A stretch of DNA of 64,000 bases from JAFEDN01 sp963795715 (GTDB taxonomy: Bacteria; Pseudomonadota; Gammaproteobacteria; Coxiellales; Coxiellaceae). Of the stretch, positions 18,701 through 27,915 are shown one piece after another. The position numbers were made by a program, and so were the translations under genes. Below the pieces are notes generated by a model. It was given only the letters and a program-made list of their open reading frames with translations, did no database searches and was not told the DNA's origin. Positions within the stretch are counted from its first letter, which is position 1, and every line of letters begins with the position of its first letter. Location: NCBI GenBank assembly GCA_963795715.1, contig CAWCIY010000003.1:1240001-1304000 (forward strand), in the 5' to 3' direction.

Positions 18701-19894
18701 GGAGGTCAAGTGGTTGCCCAGTGGGATCCACACACCCATCCAATTATTACTGAAGTCGCTGGTCGATTGCAGTTAGTCGATTTGGTAGAAGGTGTTACAA
18801 TGAGCCGCCAAACGGATGAACTCACGGGTTTAAGCAGCATAGTAGTTACCGCCAGCCGTCAACGCGGTGTCAGTGGTAAGGAATTGCGGCCGATGATTAA
18901 GTTGATTGACGAAAAACGCAAGGATGTATGCCTGCCAGGCAGCAGCATTCCAGCTCATTATTTCTTATCGGAAGGCACCATCATCAATAAAGAAGATGGC
19001 CAGAAGGTGGAAGTAGGTGATGTGTTGGCGCGTATTCCTCAAGAAGCTTCTAAAACTCGCGATATTACCGGTGGTTTGCCCAGAGTAGCCGATTTGTTCG
19101 AAGCTCGCAGACCTAAAGACGCTGCTATATTAGCAGAAATTACCGGCGTCGTGAGCTTTGGTAAAGACACCAAGGAAAAAGGCCGCTTGATTATTACCGC
19201 ACCTGATAATACCAAGTTTGAACAATTAGTGCCGAAGTGGCGGCGTATCACTGTATTTGAAGGTGAAACGGTGACCAAAGGTGAAATGATTGCCGATGGT
19301 TCCACTGATCCTCACGATGTATTACGGTTGTTGGGTGTCAACGCCTTGGCGAACTATATTGTAGACGAGGTACAAGAAGTTTATCGCTTACAAGGTGTAA
19401 AAATTAATGATAAACACATTGAAGTCATTGTTCGTCAAATGTTGAGAAAAGTAGAAATTAAAGATCCGGGTGATAGCGGTTTTATCAAAGGTGAGCAGGT
19501 CGAGCATTATAGAGTCGATATTGAAAACGAAAAATTGGCTCAAAGAAAAGGAATTTCTGCTACTTATGAACCTGTGCTTTTGGGGTTAACTAAAGCTTCT
19601 TTGGCAACAGATTCATTCTTGTCAGCCGCCTCCTTCCAGGAGACTACACGCGTGTTGACGGGTGCTTCTGTAGCAGGCAAGCGTGACGAATTAAGAGGTT
19701 TGAAAGAAAATGTCATGGTAGGTAGGTTGATTCCTGCTGGAACTGGGCATGCCTATCACTCTTCACGCCGTAAAAAGGAAGTTGCTGTAGAACCAGTGAC
19801 TCCTCCGCCGGCGCCGACTTCTGAGGAAGTGGCCGCGGAAGCAGAAAAAGCTCTTAGCGAAGCGTTAAAGAAAGACGCGGGCGAAGACGAGTAA
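15725..19894 (+). CDS. rpoC: DNA-directed RNA polymerase subunit beta'
   Basis: Intact beta' subunit, 1389 residues from the chosen start (E. coli 1407). Zinc ribbon 1 (CLCGKYKRLKHRGVVCEKCG), the catalytic Mg loop AYNADFDGDQMAVH, and zinc site 2 (CGTTAG and CKTRYGVCASCYG) are present. I choose TTG 15725 because AGGAG lies at 15713-15717, seven bases upstream, and because the protein then begins RDLLKQIK, aligned with the family start. The frame is open back to ATG 15608, but those 39 extra residues are the translation of a palindromic repeat and overlap rpoB. The C-terminal tail is Ala/Glu-rich. Confidence 0.95.
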   Translation: MRDLLKQIKVDHAVDEFDALRIRLASPADIRSWSFGEVKKPETINYRTFKPERDGLFCAKIFGPIKDYECLCGKYKRLKHRGVVCEKCGVEVTLAKVRRDRMGHIELACPVAHIWYLKSLPSRIGLMLDMTLRDIERILYFEAFVVVDPGMTPLDKGQLLSEEAYLDAIEEYGDEFEALMGAEAIERLLREINLEEDVKKLQEELFTTTSETKIVKLRKRLKIMNDFIASGNKPEWMVLTVLPVLPPDLRPLVPLDGGRFATSDLNDLYRRVINRNNRLKRLLDLNAPDIIVRNEKRMLQEAVDALLDNGRRGRAILGSNRRPLKSLSDMIKGKGGRFRQNLLGKRVDYSGRSVIVVGPELKLHQCGLPKRMALELFKPFIFSRLQRRGLVTTIKAAKRMVEMEVPEVWDILADVIREHPVLLNRAPTLHRLGIQAFEPVLIEGKAIQLHPLVCTAYNADFDGDQMAVHVPLTLEAQLEARSLMMSTNNVLHPANGEPIIVPTQDVVLGLYYMTRERAGVKGEGMIFADEQELARAFQNKQADIHARIKVRLKIKDKLELMDTTVGRVLLWEVIPKGLSFSLIDRPMTKKMISQLLNECYRQLGLKETVIFADQLMYTGFRYATYSGVSIGINDMVIPKEKAEIINRAENEVRDIEQQYASGLVTRGERYSKVVDIWAHTTELVAKAMMSEISASENSFNAVWMMADSGARGSATQIRQLAGMRGLMARPDGSIIETPITANFREGLTVGQYFTSTHGARKGLADTALKTANSGYLTRRLVDVAQDLMVTEQDCGTTAGIEMRPHIEGGDVVEPLSERALGRVLIDPVVDPKTKKEILPIGTLLEEKEIAILEAHNIDSLKVRSTITCKTRYGVCASCYGRDLARGHLVNVGEAVGVVAAQSIGEPGTQLTMRTFHIGGAASRTTAINNIQVKVDGTVRLQNLKTVKQPDGTVVAVSRSGALIVHDIHGAEREQYKVPYGAALSVKDGGSVKGGQVVAQWDPHTHPIITEVAGRLQLVDLVEGVTMSRQTDELTGLSSIVVTASRQRGVSGKELRPMIKLIDEKRKDVCLPGSSIPAHYFLSEGTIINKEDGQKVEVGDVLARIPQEASKTRDITGGLPRVADLFEARRPKDAAILAEITGVVSFGKDTKEKGRLIITAPDNTKFEQLVPKWRRITVFEGETVTKGEMIADGSTDPHDVLRLLGVNALANYIVDEVQEVYRLQGVKINDKHIEVIVRQMLRKVEIKDPGDSGFIKGEQVEHYRVDIENEKLAQRKGISATYEPVLLGLTKASLATDSFLSAASFQETTRVLTGASVAGKRDELRGLKENVMVGRLIPAGTGHAYHSSRRKKEVAVEPVTPPPAPTSEEVAAEAEKALSEALKKDAGEDE

Positions 19895-19927
19895 CGGATA
19901 CAATCCGTCATATCGCGATACCCATTC

Positions 19928-19998
19928 CGTCATACCGCGGCTTGACCGCGGTATCTGGGAATCTGTGCGGTTCATGGACCCCGCGATCAAGTCGTGGG
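19928..19998 (+). repeat. palindromic repeat copies after rpoC
   Basis: ACCGCGG-CTTGA-CCGCGGT at 19934-19952 and CCCGCGA-TCAAG-TCGTGGG at 19980-19998 are hairpins of the same family as 15622-15681, sharing the GTCAT prefix and the CTTGA loop. They lie in the 254-base rpoC-rpsL spacer. Confidence 0.65.
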
Positions 19999-20027
19999 CT
20001 AACAATACTCGCTGTTTTAATGATTTC

Positions 20028-20048
20028 GTGCTTTTTTAGCACTTTTTT
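20028..20048 (+). terminator. possible intrinsic terminator after rpoC
   Basis: GTGCT-TTTTT-AGCAC followed by six T residues. The stem is only five base pairs, so this is weak; the position between two operons fits. Confidence 0.4.
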
Positions 20049-20061
20049 CTTGAAAAACCCG

Positions 20062-20091
20062 TTGACAAACGGATACTAGCTTATTTAGAAT
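20062..20091 (+). promoter_or_regulatory. sigma-70 promoter of the str operon
   Basis: TTGACA at 20062-20067 and TAGAAT at 20086-20091, spacer 18, about 60 bases before rpsL. Near-consensus hexamers after a probable terminator make this the most convincing promoter in the core region. Confidence 0.7.
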
Positions 20092-20148
20092 GACCCACCC
20101 TGTCCACTTGGGCAGATAGATAATTATTTGTTTGGAGATTGCAACTGA

Positions 20149-20523
20149 ATGGCAAGAATTAACCAATTAGTACGTAAACCGCGTAGAAGTCAACCGAAAA
20201 AGACTAATGTACCTGCATTGGAAGGTTGTCCTCAAAGACGTGGAGTGTGCACCCGTGTTTACACCACCACACCGAAAAAACCAAACTCAGCTTTAAGAAA
20301 AGTAGCTCGTGTTCGGTTAACAAACGGGGCAGAGGTAACCTCATACATTGGCGGCGAAGGTCATAACCTACAGGAGCACTCTGTAGTATTAATTCGCGGT
20401 GGCCGTGTTAAAGATTTACCTGGTGTGCGTTATCACGTAGTACGTGGTAGTTTAGACACCGCGGGCGTATCTGGACGTCGACGTGGACGTTCGAAATACG
20501 GCGAAAAGAAACCGAAGGAATAA
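20149..20523 (+). CDS. rpsL: 30S ribosomal protein S12
   Basis: Decoding-centre protein of 124 residues, first gene of the str operon. TTTPKKPNSALRKVARVRL and LIRGGRVKDLPGVRYH are intact, including the two Lys positions whose mutation gives streptomycin resistance, so the genotype is the sensitive one. rpsG follows after 14 bases. Confidence 0.97.
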   Translation: MARINQLVRKPRRSQPKKTNVPALEGCPQRRGVCTRVYTTTPKKPNSALRKVARVRLTNGAEVTSYIGGEGHNLQEHSVVLIRGGRVKDLPGVRYHVVRGSLDTAGVSGRRRGRSKYGEKKPKE

Positions 20524-20537
20524 AAAAGAGAAAGATT

Positions 20538-21125
20538 ATGCCTAGAAGAAAAGCTGCTCCTCGACGTGAGATCCTTCCAGATCCGTTATTTCATAGTATT
20601 TTGCTAGCTAAATTTATTAATACAGTGATGAGAAATGGCAAAAAATCCATTGCTGAAAAAATAGTGTATGGCGCCTTAGATCATGTGGCTAAACATGCCG
20701 TAAACATCAGTGGTGACGGCGAGGGCGACGGCGGCGATCATGGTGGACAGGGCGGCGGTTCTCATGGCGGCAGAAAGCTAGCTAGCAGCGCTACCATTCG
20801 AAACAGCGAAGATGCGCGTGCTGCGGCGCTAAAGGCTTTTAGAAAAGCTTTAGAAAACGTAACCCCTCTGGTAGAAGTCAAATCTCGCCGTGTGGGTGGT
20901 TCTACCTATCAAGTCCCGGTAGAAATTAGAGAAACGCGTCGAGTGGCTTTAGCAATGCGTTGGCTGGTTGAATTTGCAGGCCAGCGTAGTCAAAAGGGCA
21001 TGATGATGCGGTTGGCGCAAGAAATTTTGGACGCCCTTGGCGGGCGCGGTGGCGCTGTTAAAAAACGCGATGATGTACATCGCATGGCTAAAGCAAACCA
21101 AGCGTTTGCTCACTATCGCTGGTAA
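20538..21125 (+). CDS. rpsG: 30S ribosomal protein S7 with a Gly/Asp/His-rich insertion
   Basis: S7 nucleates assembly of the 30S head. Conserved blocks are present: the N-terminal PRRKAAPRREILPDPLFHS, VEVKSRRVGGSTYQVPVE, and the C-terminal VKKRDDVHRMAKANQAFAHY. The protein has 195 residues against about 156-179 in most bacteria. The excess is an insertion at about residues 57-90, where GDGEGDGGDHGGQGGGSHGG interrupts the helix that normally leads straight into the ALENV block. The frame is uninterrupted, and the insert is probably a flexible surface loop. Shorter insertions at this point are, to my recollection, known in Legionellales. Confidence 0.95.
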   Translation: MPRRKAAPRREILPDPLFHSILLAKFINTVMRNGKKSIAEKIVYGALDHVAKHAVNISGDGEGDGGDHGGQGGGSHGGRKLASSATIRNSEDARAAALKAFRKALENVTPLVEVKSRRVGGSTYQVPVEIRETRRVALAMRWLVEFAGQRSQKGMMMRLAQEILDALGGRGGAVKKRDDVHRMAKANQAFAHYRW

Positions 21126-21131
21126 AAAAAC

Positions 21132-23217
21132 ATGTCAATAGATTTATCAAAATTACGTGATATCGGCATTATGGCGCATATTGATGCGGGTAAAACCACA
21201 TGTACCGAACGTATTTTATTCTACACTGGAAAGTCTCATAAAATCGGAGAAGTCCACGAAGGCGCTGCGACTATGGACTGGATGGAACAAGAACAAGAGC
21301 GTGGAATTACGATTACTTCAGCTGCAACCACCTGTTATTGGAGTGGCATGAGTAAGCAATTTCCACAGCATCGCATCAACATTATTGATACGCCTGGGCA
21401 CGTAGATTTTACCATCGAAGTAGAGCGTTCTCTCAAAGTGCTTGATGGCGCTTGTGCCTTGTTCGACGCAGTCAGTGGTGTGGAACCGCAAAGTGAAACA
21501 GTTTGGCGCCAAGCTAATAAATACGGCGTGCCAAGACTCTCATTTGTCAACAAGATGGATCGCGCTGGTGCAAACTTCCTATTTTGTGTTGAGCAAATTC
21601 GTAAACGCTTAGGCGCCCGACCTATTCCGATACAGTTGCCGATCGGCGCTGAAGATGAGTTTAAAGGGGTAGTCGATCTCGTTTTAATGAAAGCCATATA
21701 TTGGAACGAAGATGATTTGGGTATGACCTTTGAAGAAAAAGAAATCTCCTCTGATATGGTTGCAGATTGTCAAGAATGGCGCGAAAAAATTGTTGAGGCT
21801 GCTGCTGAATCTGAAGATTCTTTGATGGAAAAATACCTGGAGACAGGTGAATTATCTGTAGAAGAAATTAAACGTGGTTTGAGAAAATTAACGATTGCAA
21901 ACCAGATAGTCCCAGTTTTATGTGGCAGCGCGTTTAAAAATAAAGGAGTTCAAGCACTCTTAGATGCTGTTATTGAGTATTTACCTTCACCCTTAGATAT
22001 TCCTCCGGTTAAAGGAGAGGATGATCGGGGTAAGGAAATCTTTCGTCATCCTTCAGAAAAAGAACCTTTTGCGTCGCTGGCTTTCAAGATCATGACTGAT
22101 CCTTACGTAGGTACTTTGACCTTTATCCGAGTTTATTCAGGAATACTCCGATCGGGTGATGCCGTTTACAATACTGTTAAAAATCGTAAAGAGCGGATTG
22201 GTCGTTTGCTGCAAATGCATGCTAACACCCGAGAAGAAATCAAAGAAGTGCGTGCGGGAGATATCGCAGCCTGTGTAGGCTTAAAAGATGTCACTACCGG
22301 TGATACTTTATGCGATCCGGACAATTTAATTCGTTTAGAAAGAATGGAATTCCCTGAGCCGGTTATTTCAGTTGCGGTTGAGCCTAAAACCAAAGGTGAC
22401 CAAGAAAAAATGGGCGTCGCTTTAGGTAAGTTGGCTCACGAAGATCCTTCTTTTAGGGTGCATACAGATCCTGAGTCTGGTCAGACTATTATCGAAGGTA
22501 TGGGTGAACTGCATCTTGAAATTATTGTTGATCGTATGCGACGCGAATTTAAAGTGGAAGCCAATGTAGGTAAACCTCGCGTAGCTTATCGTGAAACGAT
22601 CCGAAAAACCGTTGAATATGAAGTCTAAATACATCCGTCAAACGGGTGGTAGAGGTCAATATGGCCATGTTTGGTTACGAATTGAACCACAAGAGCGAGG
22701 CGGCGGTTTCGAATTTGTAAATGCGATCGTAGGTGGTGTTATACCAAGAGAATTCATTCCAGCGGTCGGAAAGGGTGTACAAGAGCAGATGGAAAATGGT
22801 ATCCTTGCCGGCTACCCTGTTGTAGATGCAAAGGTCACATTATTTGATGGTTCATATCATGATGTTGACTCTAGCGAAATGGCGTTTAAAATTGCCGGTT
22901 CAATAGGCTTCAAAGAAGGAGCGCTTAAGGCGAGTCCGGTACTACTTGAGCCTATTATGAAAGTTGAAGTAGTGACGCCTGAAGACTACATGGGTGATGT
23001 GGTAGGCGACTTGAATCGTCGTCGTGGCATGATACAGGGTATGGATGAAAGTCCGGCGGGTAAAATCGTTAATGCAGAAGTGCCTTTAGCAGAAATGTTT
23101 GGTTATGCGACAGACTTACGTTCATTGAGTCAAGGTCGAGCGACTTATACAATGGAGTTTCTAAAATATTTGGAAGCTCCAGCGAATATCGCGGAAGCGG
23201 TAATTAAAAAGAAATAG
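21132..23217 (+). CDS. fusA: elongation factor G (one indel)
   Basis: Translocation GTPase. G1 AHIDAGKTT, G3 DTPGHVDFT, and G4 NKMDRAGA are visible, as are domain IV (SGGRGQYGH-like TGGRGQYGHVW) and domain V (EPIMKVEVVTPEDYMGDVVG). The frame breaks once at about 22623: an extra G in GAA[G]TCTAAATAC creates a TAA. Without it VEYESKYIRQTGGRG reads through and the protein is about 694 residues, the normal length. It lies six bases after rpsG. A sequence error is the simplest explanation because both halves are fully conserved. Confidence 0.92.
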
Positions 23218-23302
23218 TAGGACTTCTAACGGAGTTCTTTTTGGGGTTCTCAAGGGGATTGTGATTTTCCCTCTGAGTTGAAATTCACATACGAGGTATT
23301 TT

Positions 23303-24490
23303 ATGGCAGAAGCATTTGTAAGAAATAAAACACACGTTAACGTGGGAACTATTGGTCACGTTGACCATGGCAAAACCACCCTCACTGCGGCCATCACTAA
23401 AGTGTCCTCCGAAAGAGGTAAGGCCCAATTTAGAGGCTATGACACGATTGATAACGCGCCTGAGGAAAGAGCTCGTGGTATCACAATTAACACTGCACAC
23501 GTAGAATACGAAACTGACAAACGTCATTATGCCCACGTAGATTGCCCTGGCCATGCTGACTATGTTAAAAACATGATTACCGGGGCTGCGCAAATGGATG
23601 GAGCCATATTAGTAGTGTCCGCTGCTGATGGTCCTATGCCCCAAACACGTGAACATATCATTTTGGCTCGCCAAGTGGGCATTCCATACATCATTGTATT
23701 TTTGAATAAAGCCGACATGGTGGATGATAAAGAATTATTAGATTTGGTTGAAATGGAAGTTCGTGAACTGCTCAGCAGCTATAATTTTCCTGGCGATGAC
23801 ACGCCAATAGTTGTCGGTTCTGCTTTAAAAGCATTGGAAGGCGATAAAGGTGATTTAGGTGAAAAAGCAATTCTCAAACTCTTGGATACTTTGGATTCAT
23901 ATATTCCAGATCCAAAGCGTGAGATTGATAAACCTTTCTTAATGCCTATTGAAGACGTATTTTCTATTTCTGGTCGTGGTACTGTGGTTACTGGCCGTAT
24001 TGATCGTGGCATCATCAAAGTAGGTGATGAAGTTGAGATCGTTGGTATCAGAGATACTCAAGTAAGCACCTGTACTGGTGTTGAAATGTTCCGCAAATTG
24101 TTGGATCAAGGTCAGGCTGGTGATAACGTAGGTATTTTATTACGCGGTTTAAAACGCGAAGATGTCGAACGCGGTCAAGTGTTGGCTAAGAAAGGCTCCA
24201 TTAAGCCCCATACTAAGTTTGAAGCGGAAGTGTATGTCCTTTCTAAAGAAGAAGGTGGCCGTCATACTCCATTTTTCAAAGGGTATCGTCCGCAATTCTA
24301 TTTCCGCACAACTGACGTAACAGGTGCAGTAGAGCTGCCAGCGGGTGTAGAAATGGTAATGCCGGGCGACAATATCAAAATGAACGTGGAATTGATTGCT
24401 CCTATTGCAATGGAACAAGGTGTTCGCTTTGCTATTCGCGAAGGCGGACGAACTGTAGGCGCTGGTGTTGTTTCGAAGATAATTGAGTAA
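23303..24490 (+). CDS. tuf: elongation factor Tu
   Basis: GTPase of 395 residues that delivers aminoacyl-tRNA. G1 GHVDHGKTT, G3 DCPGHADYVKNMITGAAQMD, and G4 NKADMVDD are present; G4 has Ala where many proteobacteria have Cys. The region after G1 (VSSERGKAQFRGYDTID) is somewhat divergent from the common sequence but the effector RGITINTAHVEYE is intact. It is the only tuf copy in the window; the usual second locus at 7868 has none. Confidence 0.96.
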   Translation: MAEAFVRNKTHVNVGTIGHVDHGKTTLTAAITKVSSERGKAQFRGYDTIDNAPEERARGITINTAHVEYETDKRHYAHVDCPGHADYVKNMITGAAQMDGAILVVSAADGPMPQTREHIILARQVGIPYIIVFLNKADMVDDKELLDLVEMEVRELLSSYNFPGDDTPIVVGSALKALEGDKGDLGEKAILKLLDTLDSYIPDPKREIDKPFLMPIEDVFSISGRGTVVTGRIDRGIIKVGDEVEIVGIRDTQVSTCTGVEMFRKLLDQGQAGDNVGILLRGLKREDVERGQVLAKKGSIKPHTKFEAEVYVLSKEEGGRHTPFFKGYRPQFYFRTTDVTGAVELPAGVEMVMPGDNIKMNVELIAPIAMEQGVRFAIREGGRTVGAGVVSKIIE

Positions 24491-24503
24491 TAGAGAACTA
24501 TAA

Positions 24504-24818
24504 ATGGCTGCTAATGAAAGAATTATAATTCGGCTGAAGGCGTTTGATCATCGATTGTTAGATCGTGCAACTGCTGAAATTGTGGATACAGCAAAACGAA
24601 CTGGAGCACGCATCAATGGTCCAATTCCTTTGCCAACCAAAATTGAGCGTTATACTGTATTAATTTCTCCGCATGCTGATAAAGATGCGCGAGATCAATA
24701 TGAGATACGTACTCATAAACGTTTGGTTGTCATTGTGCAACCCACAGATAAAACGGTGGATGCGCTGATGAAACTGGATTTAGCAGCTGGAGTCGATGTT
24801 CAAATCAGTGTGGAATAA
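24504..24818 (+). CDS. rpsJ: 30S ribosomal protein S10
   Basis: First gene of the S10 operon, 104 residues; also part of the NusB-S10 antitermination complex. Signature blocks IIRLKAFDHRLLDRATAEIV and GPIPLPTKIERYTVL are clear. It starts 13 bases after tuf, so it may also be read from the str promoter. Confidence 0.97.
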   Translation: MAANERIIIRLKAFDHRLLDRATAEIVDTAKRTGARINGPIPLPTKIERYTVLISPHADKDARDQYEIRTHKRLVVIVQPTDKTVDALMKLDLAAGVDVQISVE

Positions 24819-24857
24819 AATTCCCACGAAGTGAAATAGTTGGTTGGAGATAAAAAA

Positions 24858-25505
24858 ATGCTTGGGTTAGTGGGTACTAAATGCGGAATGACGCGAGTTT
24901 TTACAGACTCCGGGGAATCAATTCCGGTAACGGTGATTGCAATTTCACCTAACCGCATTACTCAAATTAAAAATATTGCAAGTGATGGTTATTGTGCTTT
25001 GCAAATTACTGCTGGCCATAAGAAGGCTTCGCGGTTAAACAAACCCATGACGGGTCATTTTCGTAAAGCCGGTGTTGAAGCTGGAAATGTCACCTGTGAA
25101 TTCCGTGTTTCTGAGAAAGAACTGGAAGGTCGAACAGTCGGTGACAGTATCAAGGTAGATCACTTTAAGCTAGGCCAGGCTGTCGATGTAACGGGTATAT
25201 CGAAAGGTAAAGGTTTTGCTGGCGGTATTAAAAGGCATCATTTTGCTAAGCAAGATGCCACCCACGGTAATTCTTTGTCTACTCGTGCGATTGGTTCTAC
25301 TGGTCAAAGACAAACACCAGGGAATGTATTTAAAGGCAAGAAAATGCCTGGTCATCTGGGTAGTGTCAAAAGGACCTTACAAAATCAAGAAGTGGTTATG
25401 GTAGATGTTGAACGTAATCTACTGCTGGTTAGAGGGTCTGTTCCTGGCGCTCCAGGTGGTACTGTAACTGTTTTACCGTCCGTTAAAGAACGGGGAGGTG
25501 AATGA
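24858..25505 (+). CDS. rplC: 50S ribosomal protein L3
   Basis: Early 50S assembly protein, about 215 residues. LGLVGTKCGMTRVF begins the protein; ATG 24858 is preceded by TTGGAGA at 24843-24849, so the upstream in-frame start at 24840 is rejected. GFAGGIKRHHF and GSTGQRQTPGNVFKGKKMPG are conserved. The stop overlaps rplD (ATGA). Confidence 0.96.
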   Translation: MLGLVGTKCGMTRVFTDSGESIPVTVIAISPNRITQIKNIASDGYCALQITAGHKKASRLNKPMTGHFRKAGVEAGNVTCEFRVSEKELEGRTVGDSIKVDHFKLGQAVDVTGISKGKGFAGGIKRHHFAKQDATHGNSLSTRAIGSTGQRQTPGNVFKGKKMPGHLGSVKRTLQNQEVVMVDVERNLLLVRGSVPGAPGGTVTVLPSVKERGGE

Positions 25506-26125
25506 TGGAATTGCCAGTGATTACCCAATCGGGCGCGCCATCAAAAACAGGCGTGAATGTTTCAGAAGATCTTTTTTCATGTCCTTTTAACGAAGCGCTT
25601 GTGCATCAAGTCATTACTGCCTACTTAGCTGCAGCTCGGGCGGGCACCAAGGCTCAGAAGACTCGCAGTGAAGTTCGCGGTGGCGGTATTAAACCTTGGA
25701 AACAAAAAGGTACTGGACGTGCGCGTGCTGGATCTATCCGTAGTCCTTTGTGGAGAGGAGGTGGTAAGGTTTTTGCTGCTTCTACTCGAAGTTACCAGCA
25801 GAAAGTGAATCGCAAAATGTATCGTCAAGCATTGAGAGCCATTTTTTCCGAGTTAATTCGTCAAGAACGCTTTACTATTGTTGATGAATTTACTGTGAGT
25901 ACTCCTAAAACTAAAGATTTGGTCACTAAGTTGAAAAACCTAAATCTCAAAAAAGTTTTAATAATTACGGATTCTGAAGATCCTAATTTACTTTTGGCTT
26001 CCGGCAATGTGCCTTACATTAATATAAGTGCTTTAAATTATGTCGATCCAGTAAGCTTGATTGCTTCTGATCACGTTTTACTAACTATTGATATGTTGAA
26101 GAAACTTGAGGAGAAGCTGCAATGA
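25502..26125 (+). CDS. rplD: 50S ribosomal protein L4
   Basis: Exit-tunnel protein of about 207 residues that in Enterobacteria also represses the S10 operon. The tunnel loop GGGIKPWKQKGTGRARAGSI is intact. Start ATG 25502 overlaps the rplC stop, with ATG 25505 as an alternative; rplW overlaps its 3' end. Confidence 0.96.
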   Translation: MMELPVITQSGAPSKTGVNVSEDLFSCPFNEALVHQVITAYLAAARAGTKAQKTRSEVRGGGIKPWKQKGTGRARAGSIRSPLWRGGGKVFAASTRSYQQKVNRKMYRQALRAIFSELIRQERFTIVDEFTVSTPKTKDLVTKLKNLNLKKVLIITDSEDPNLLLASGNVPYINISALNYVDPVSLIASDHVLLTIDMLKKLEEKLQ

Positions 26126-26412
26126 GCGAAATCCGTTTATTAAATATTCTCCAGGCTCCGCATGTCACGGAAAAAACATCGCAAGCTTCGGGACCTTATA
26201 GGCAATATGCTTTTAAAGTTTTACTGAGCGCCAATAAGTTTGAGGTACGTCACGCTGTTGAACAACTTCTCAAAGTGAAAGTTCGTTCAGTGCAAATTTG
26301 CAGAGTGAAAGGTAAATCTAGAAGATTTAGCAAGACTCCTGGGTCTACCCAAACCTGGAAAAAGGCATATGTGGTGTTAGAAAAAGATCAAGAGATTGAT
26401 ATTAATAAATAA
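26122..26412 (+). CDS. rplW: 50S ribosomal protein L23
   Basis: Protein of 96 residues at the tunnel exit, docking site for trigger factor and SRP. APHVTEKTSQ and FKVLLSANKFEVRHAVEQL match the family. Start overlaps rplD (ATGA). Confidence 0.96.
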   Translation: MSEIRLLNILQAPHVTEKTSQASGPYRQYAFKVLLSANKFEVRHAVEQLLKVKVRSVQICRVKGKSRRFSKTPGSTQTWKKAYVVLEKDQEIDINK

Positions 26413-26424
26413 TTAGGTATTTTT

Positions 26425-27249
26425 ATGGCGTTAATAAAAGCAAACCCGACATCCGCAGGACGCCGCTTTGTTATCAAAGTGGTTAACCCTGAGTTACATA
26501 AAGGTACACCTTATGCACCTCTGGTGAGCAGTAAGCAACGTATTAGCTGCCGAAACAATCAAGGCCGCATTACGGTAAGACGTCGCGGCGGCGGACATAA
26601 ACATCATTACCGTCACGTAGACTTTATCAGAGATAAAGAGGGTGTTGTAGGCCGCGTTGAGCGTTTGGAATATGATCCCAACCGTTCCGCACATCTGGCT
26701 TTAGTACTATACGCAGATGGTGAAAGACGTTATATTATTGCCCCTAAAGATTTGCATGCTGGTTCAGAAGTTCAATCCGGCCCGCAATCGCCAATTAAAC
26801 CTGGCAATTGTTTACCGTTGCGAAATATTCCATTTGGTTCTCCTATTCACTGTGTTGAATTAAAACCAGGTAAAGGTGCGCAATTGATGAGAAGTGCAGG
26901 AACTTCTGCCCAATTAGCGGGTATAGAAGGTTCTTATGCTCTGATTCGTATGCGTTCTGGGGAGTTGCGCAGAATTTTGGCTTCTTGCCGTGCTTGCATT
27001 GGTGAGGTGGCAAACTCTGAACATAATTTACGTTCTTTGGGTAAGGCAGGTGCTAACCGTTGGCGAGGAATTCGCCCCACCGTGCGAGGAACAGCAATGA
27101 ACCCTGTAGATCATTGTCATGGGGGAGGTGAAGGTCGTACTCGTGGCCGTCATCCAGTGTCACCCAATGGCTTACCTACGAAGGGTTATAAAACCAGACG
27201 GAATAAACGCACTGATAGTATGCGAGTGCGCGATAGGCGTGTTAAATAG
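26425..27249 (+). CDS. rplB: 50S ribosomal protein L2
   Basis: Peptidyl-transferase-centre protein of 274 residues. RRGGGHKHHYRHVDFIRDK and the conserved WRGIRPTVRGTAMNPVDH with GGGEGRTRGRHPVSP are intact, including the His needed for activity. Confidence 0.97.
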   Translation: MALIKANPTSAGRRFVIKVVNPELHKGTPYAPLVSSKQRISCRNNQGRITVRRRGGGHKHHYRHVDFIRDKEGVVGRVERLEYDPNRSAHLALVLYADGERRYIIAPKDLHAGSEVQSGPQSPIKPGNCLPLRNIPFGSPIHCVELKPGKGAQLMRSAGTSAQLAGIEGSYALIRMRSGELRRILASCRACIGEVANSEHNLRSLGKAGANRWRGIRPTVRGTAMNPVDHCHGGGEGRTRGRHPVSPNGLPTKGYKTRRNKRTDSMRVRDRRVK

Positions 27250-27274
27250 AACTACTAGGTTGAGAGAATAAACC

Positions 27275-27568
27275 ATGGCAAGATCGATTAAAAAAGGCCC
27301 CTATGTAGACCACCACCTTCTAAAAAAAATACAGGAAGCAGTGGCCACAAGCAGTAAACGTCCGATAAAAACTTGGTCGAGAAGATCGATGATTTTACCT
27401 GATATGGTGGGTTTAACTATAGCTGTACACAATGGTAAGGATCATGTTCCTATTTATATTTCTGAAAATATGGTAGGGCATAAGCTGGGTGAATTTGCCT
27501 TAACACGAATATTCCGTGGGCATTCTGCCGCAGACAAAAAAGCTAAAAAACCGGGAGGGGCTGAATAA
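27275..27568 (+). CDS. rpsS: 30S ribosomal protein S19
   Basis: Protein of 97 residues in the 30S head. ARSIKKGPYVDHHLLKKI, WSRRSMILPDMVG and VGHKLGEFALTR are conserved. The stop overlaps the rplV start by one base (TAATG). Confidence 0.97.
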   Translation: MARSIKKGPYVDHHLLKKIQEAVATSSKRPIKTWSRRSMILPDMVGLTIAVHNGKDHVPIYISENMVGHKLGEFALTRIFRGHSAADKKAKKPGGAE

Positions 27569-27912
27569 TGCAAGCCATGTCAATATTGAAATATGCCGGA
27601 CTTTCCGTGCAAAAAACACGCTTGGTCGCTGACTTAGTGCGCGGCTTGCCAGTGGGTCAAGCGGTTAAAATTTTAAAATTTAGCAATAAAAAAGCTGCCG
27701 TCATTGTTAAAAAAGCAGTTAGTTCTGCAATTGCCAATGCTGAGCATAATTTAGGAGCTGATATTGACGATTTACGCATTAAAACAATCTGTGTTGACCA
27801 TGGTCCTAGATTAAAACGTATGCGTACCCGGGCGCGTGGCCGTGGAAATCGTATCATCAAACCGACTTGTCATATTAAAGTCATTGTTGCAGATGCTGAG
27901 GGGGAGAAATAG
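27568..27912 (+). CDS. rplV: 50S ribosomal protein L22
   Basis: Protein of 114 residues lining the exit tunnel. VQKTRLVADLVRGLPVGQA and the tunnel hairpin GPRLKRMRTRARGRGNRI are conserved. The macrolide-related loop looks unmodified. Confidence 0.96.
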   Translation: MQAMSILKYAGLSVQKTRLVADLVRGLPVGQAVKILKFSNKKAAVIVKKAVSSAIANAEHNLGADIDDLRIKTICVDHGPRLKRMRTRARGRGNRIIKPTCHIKVIVADAEGEK

Positions 27913-27915
27913 ACA

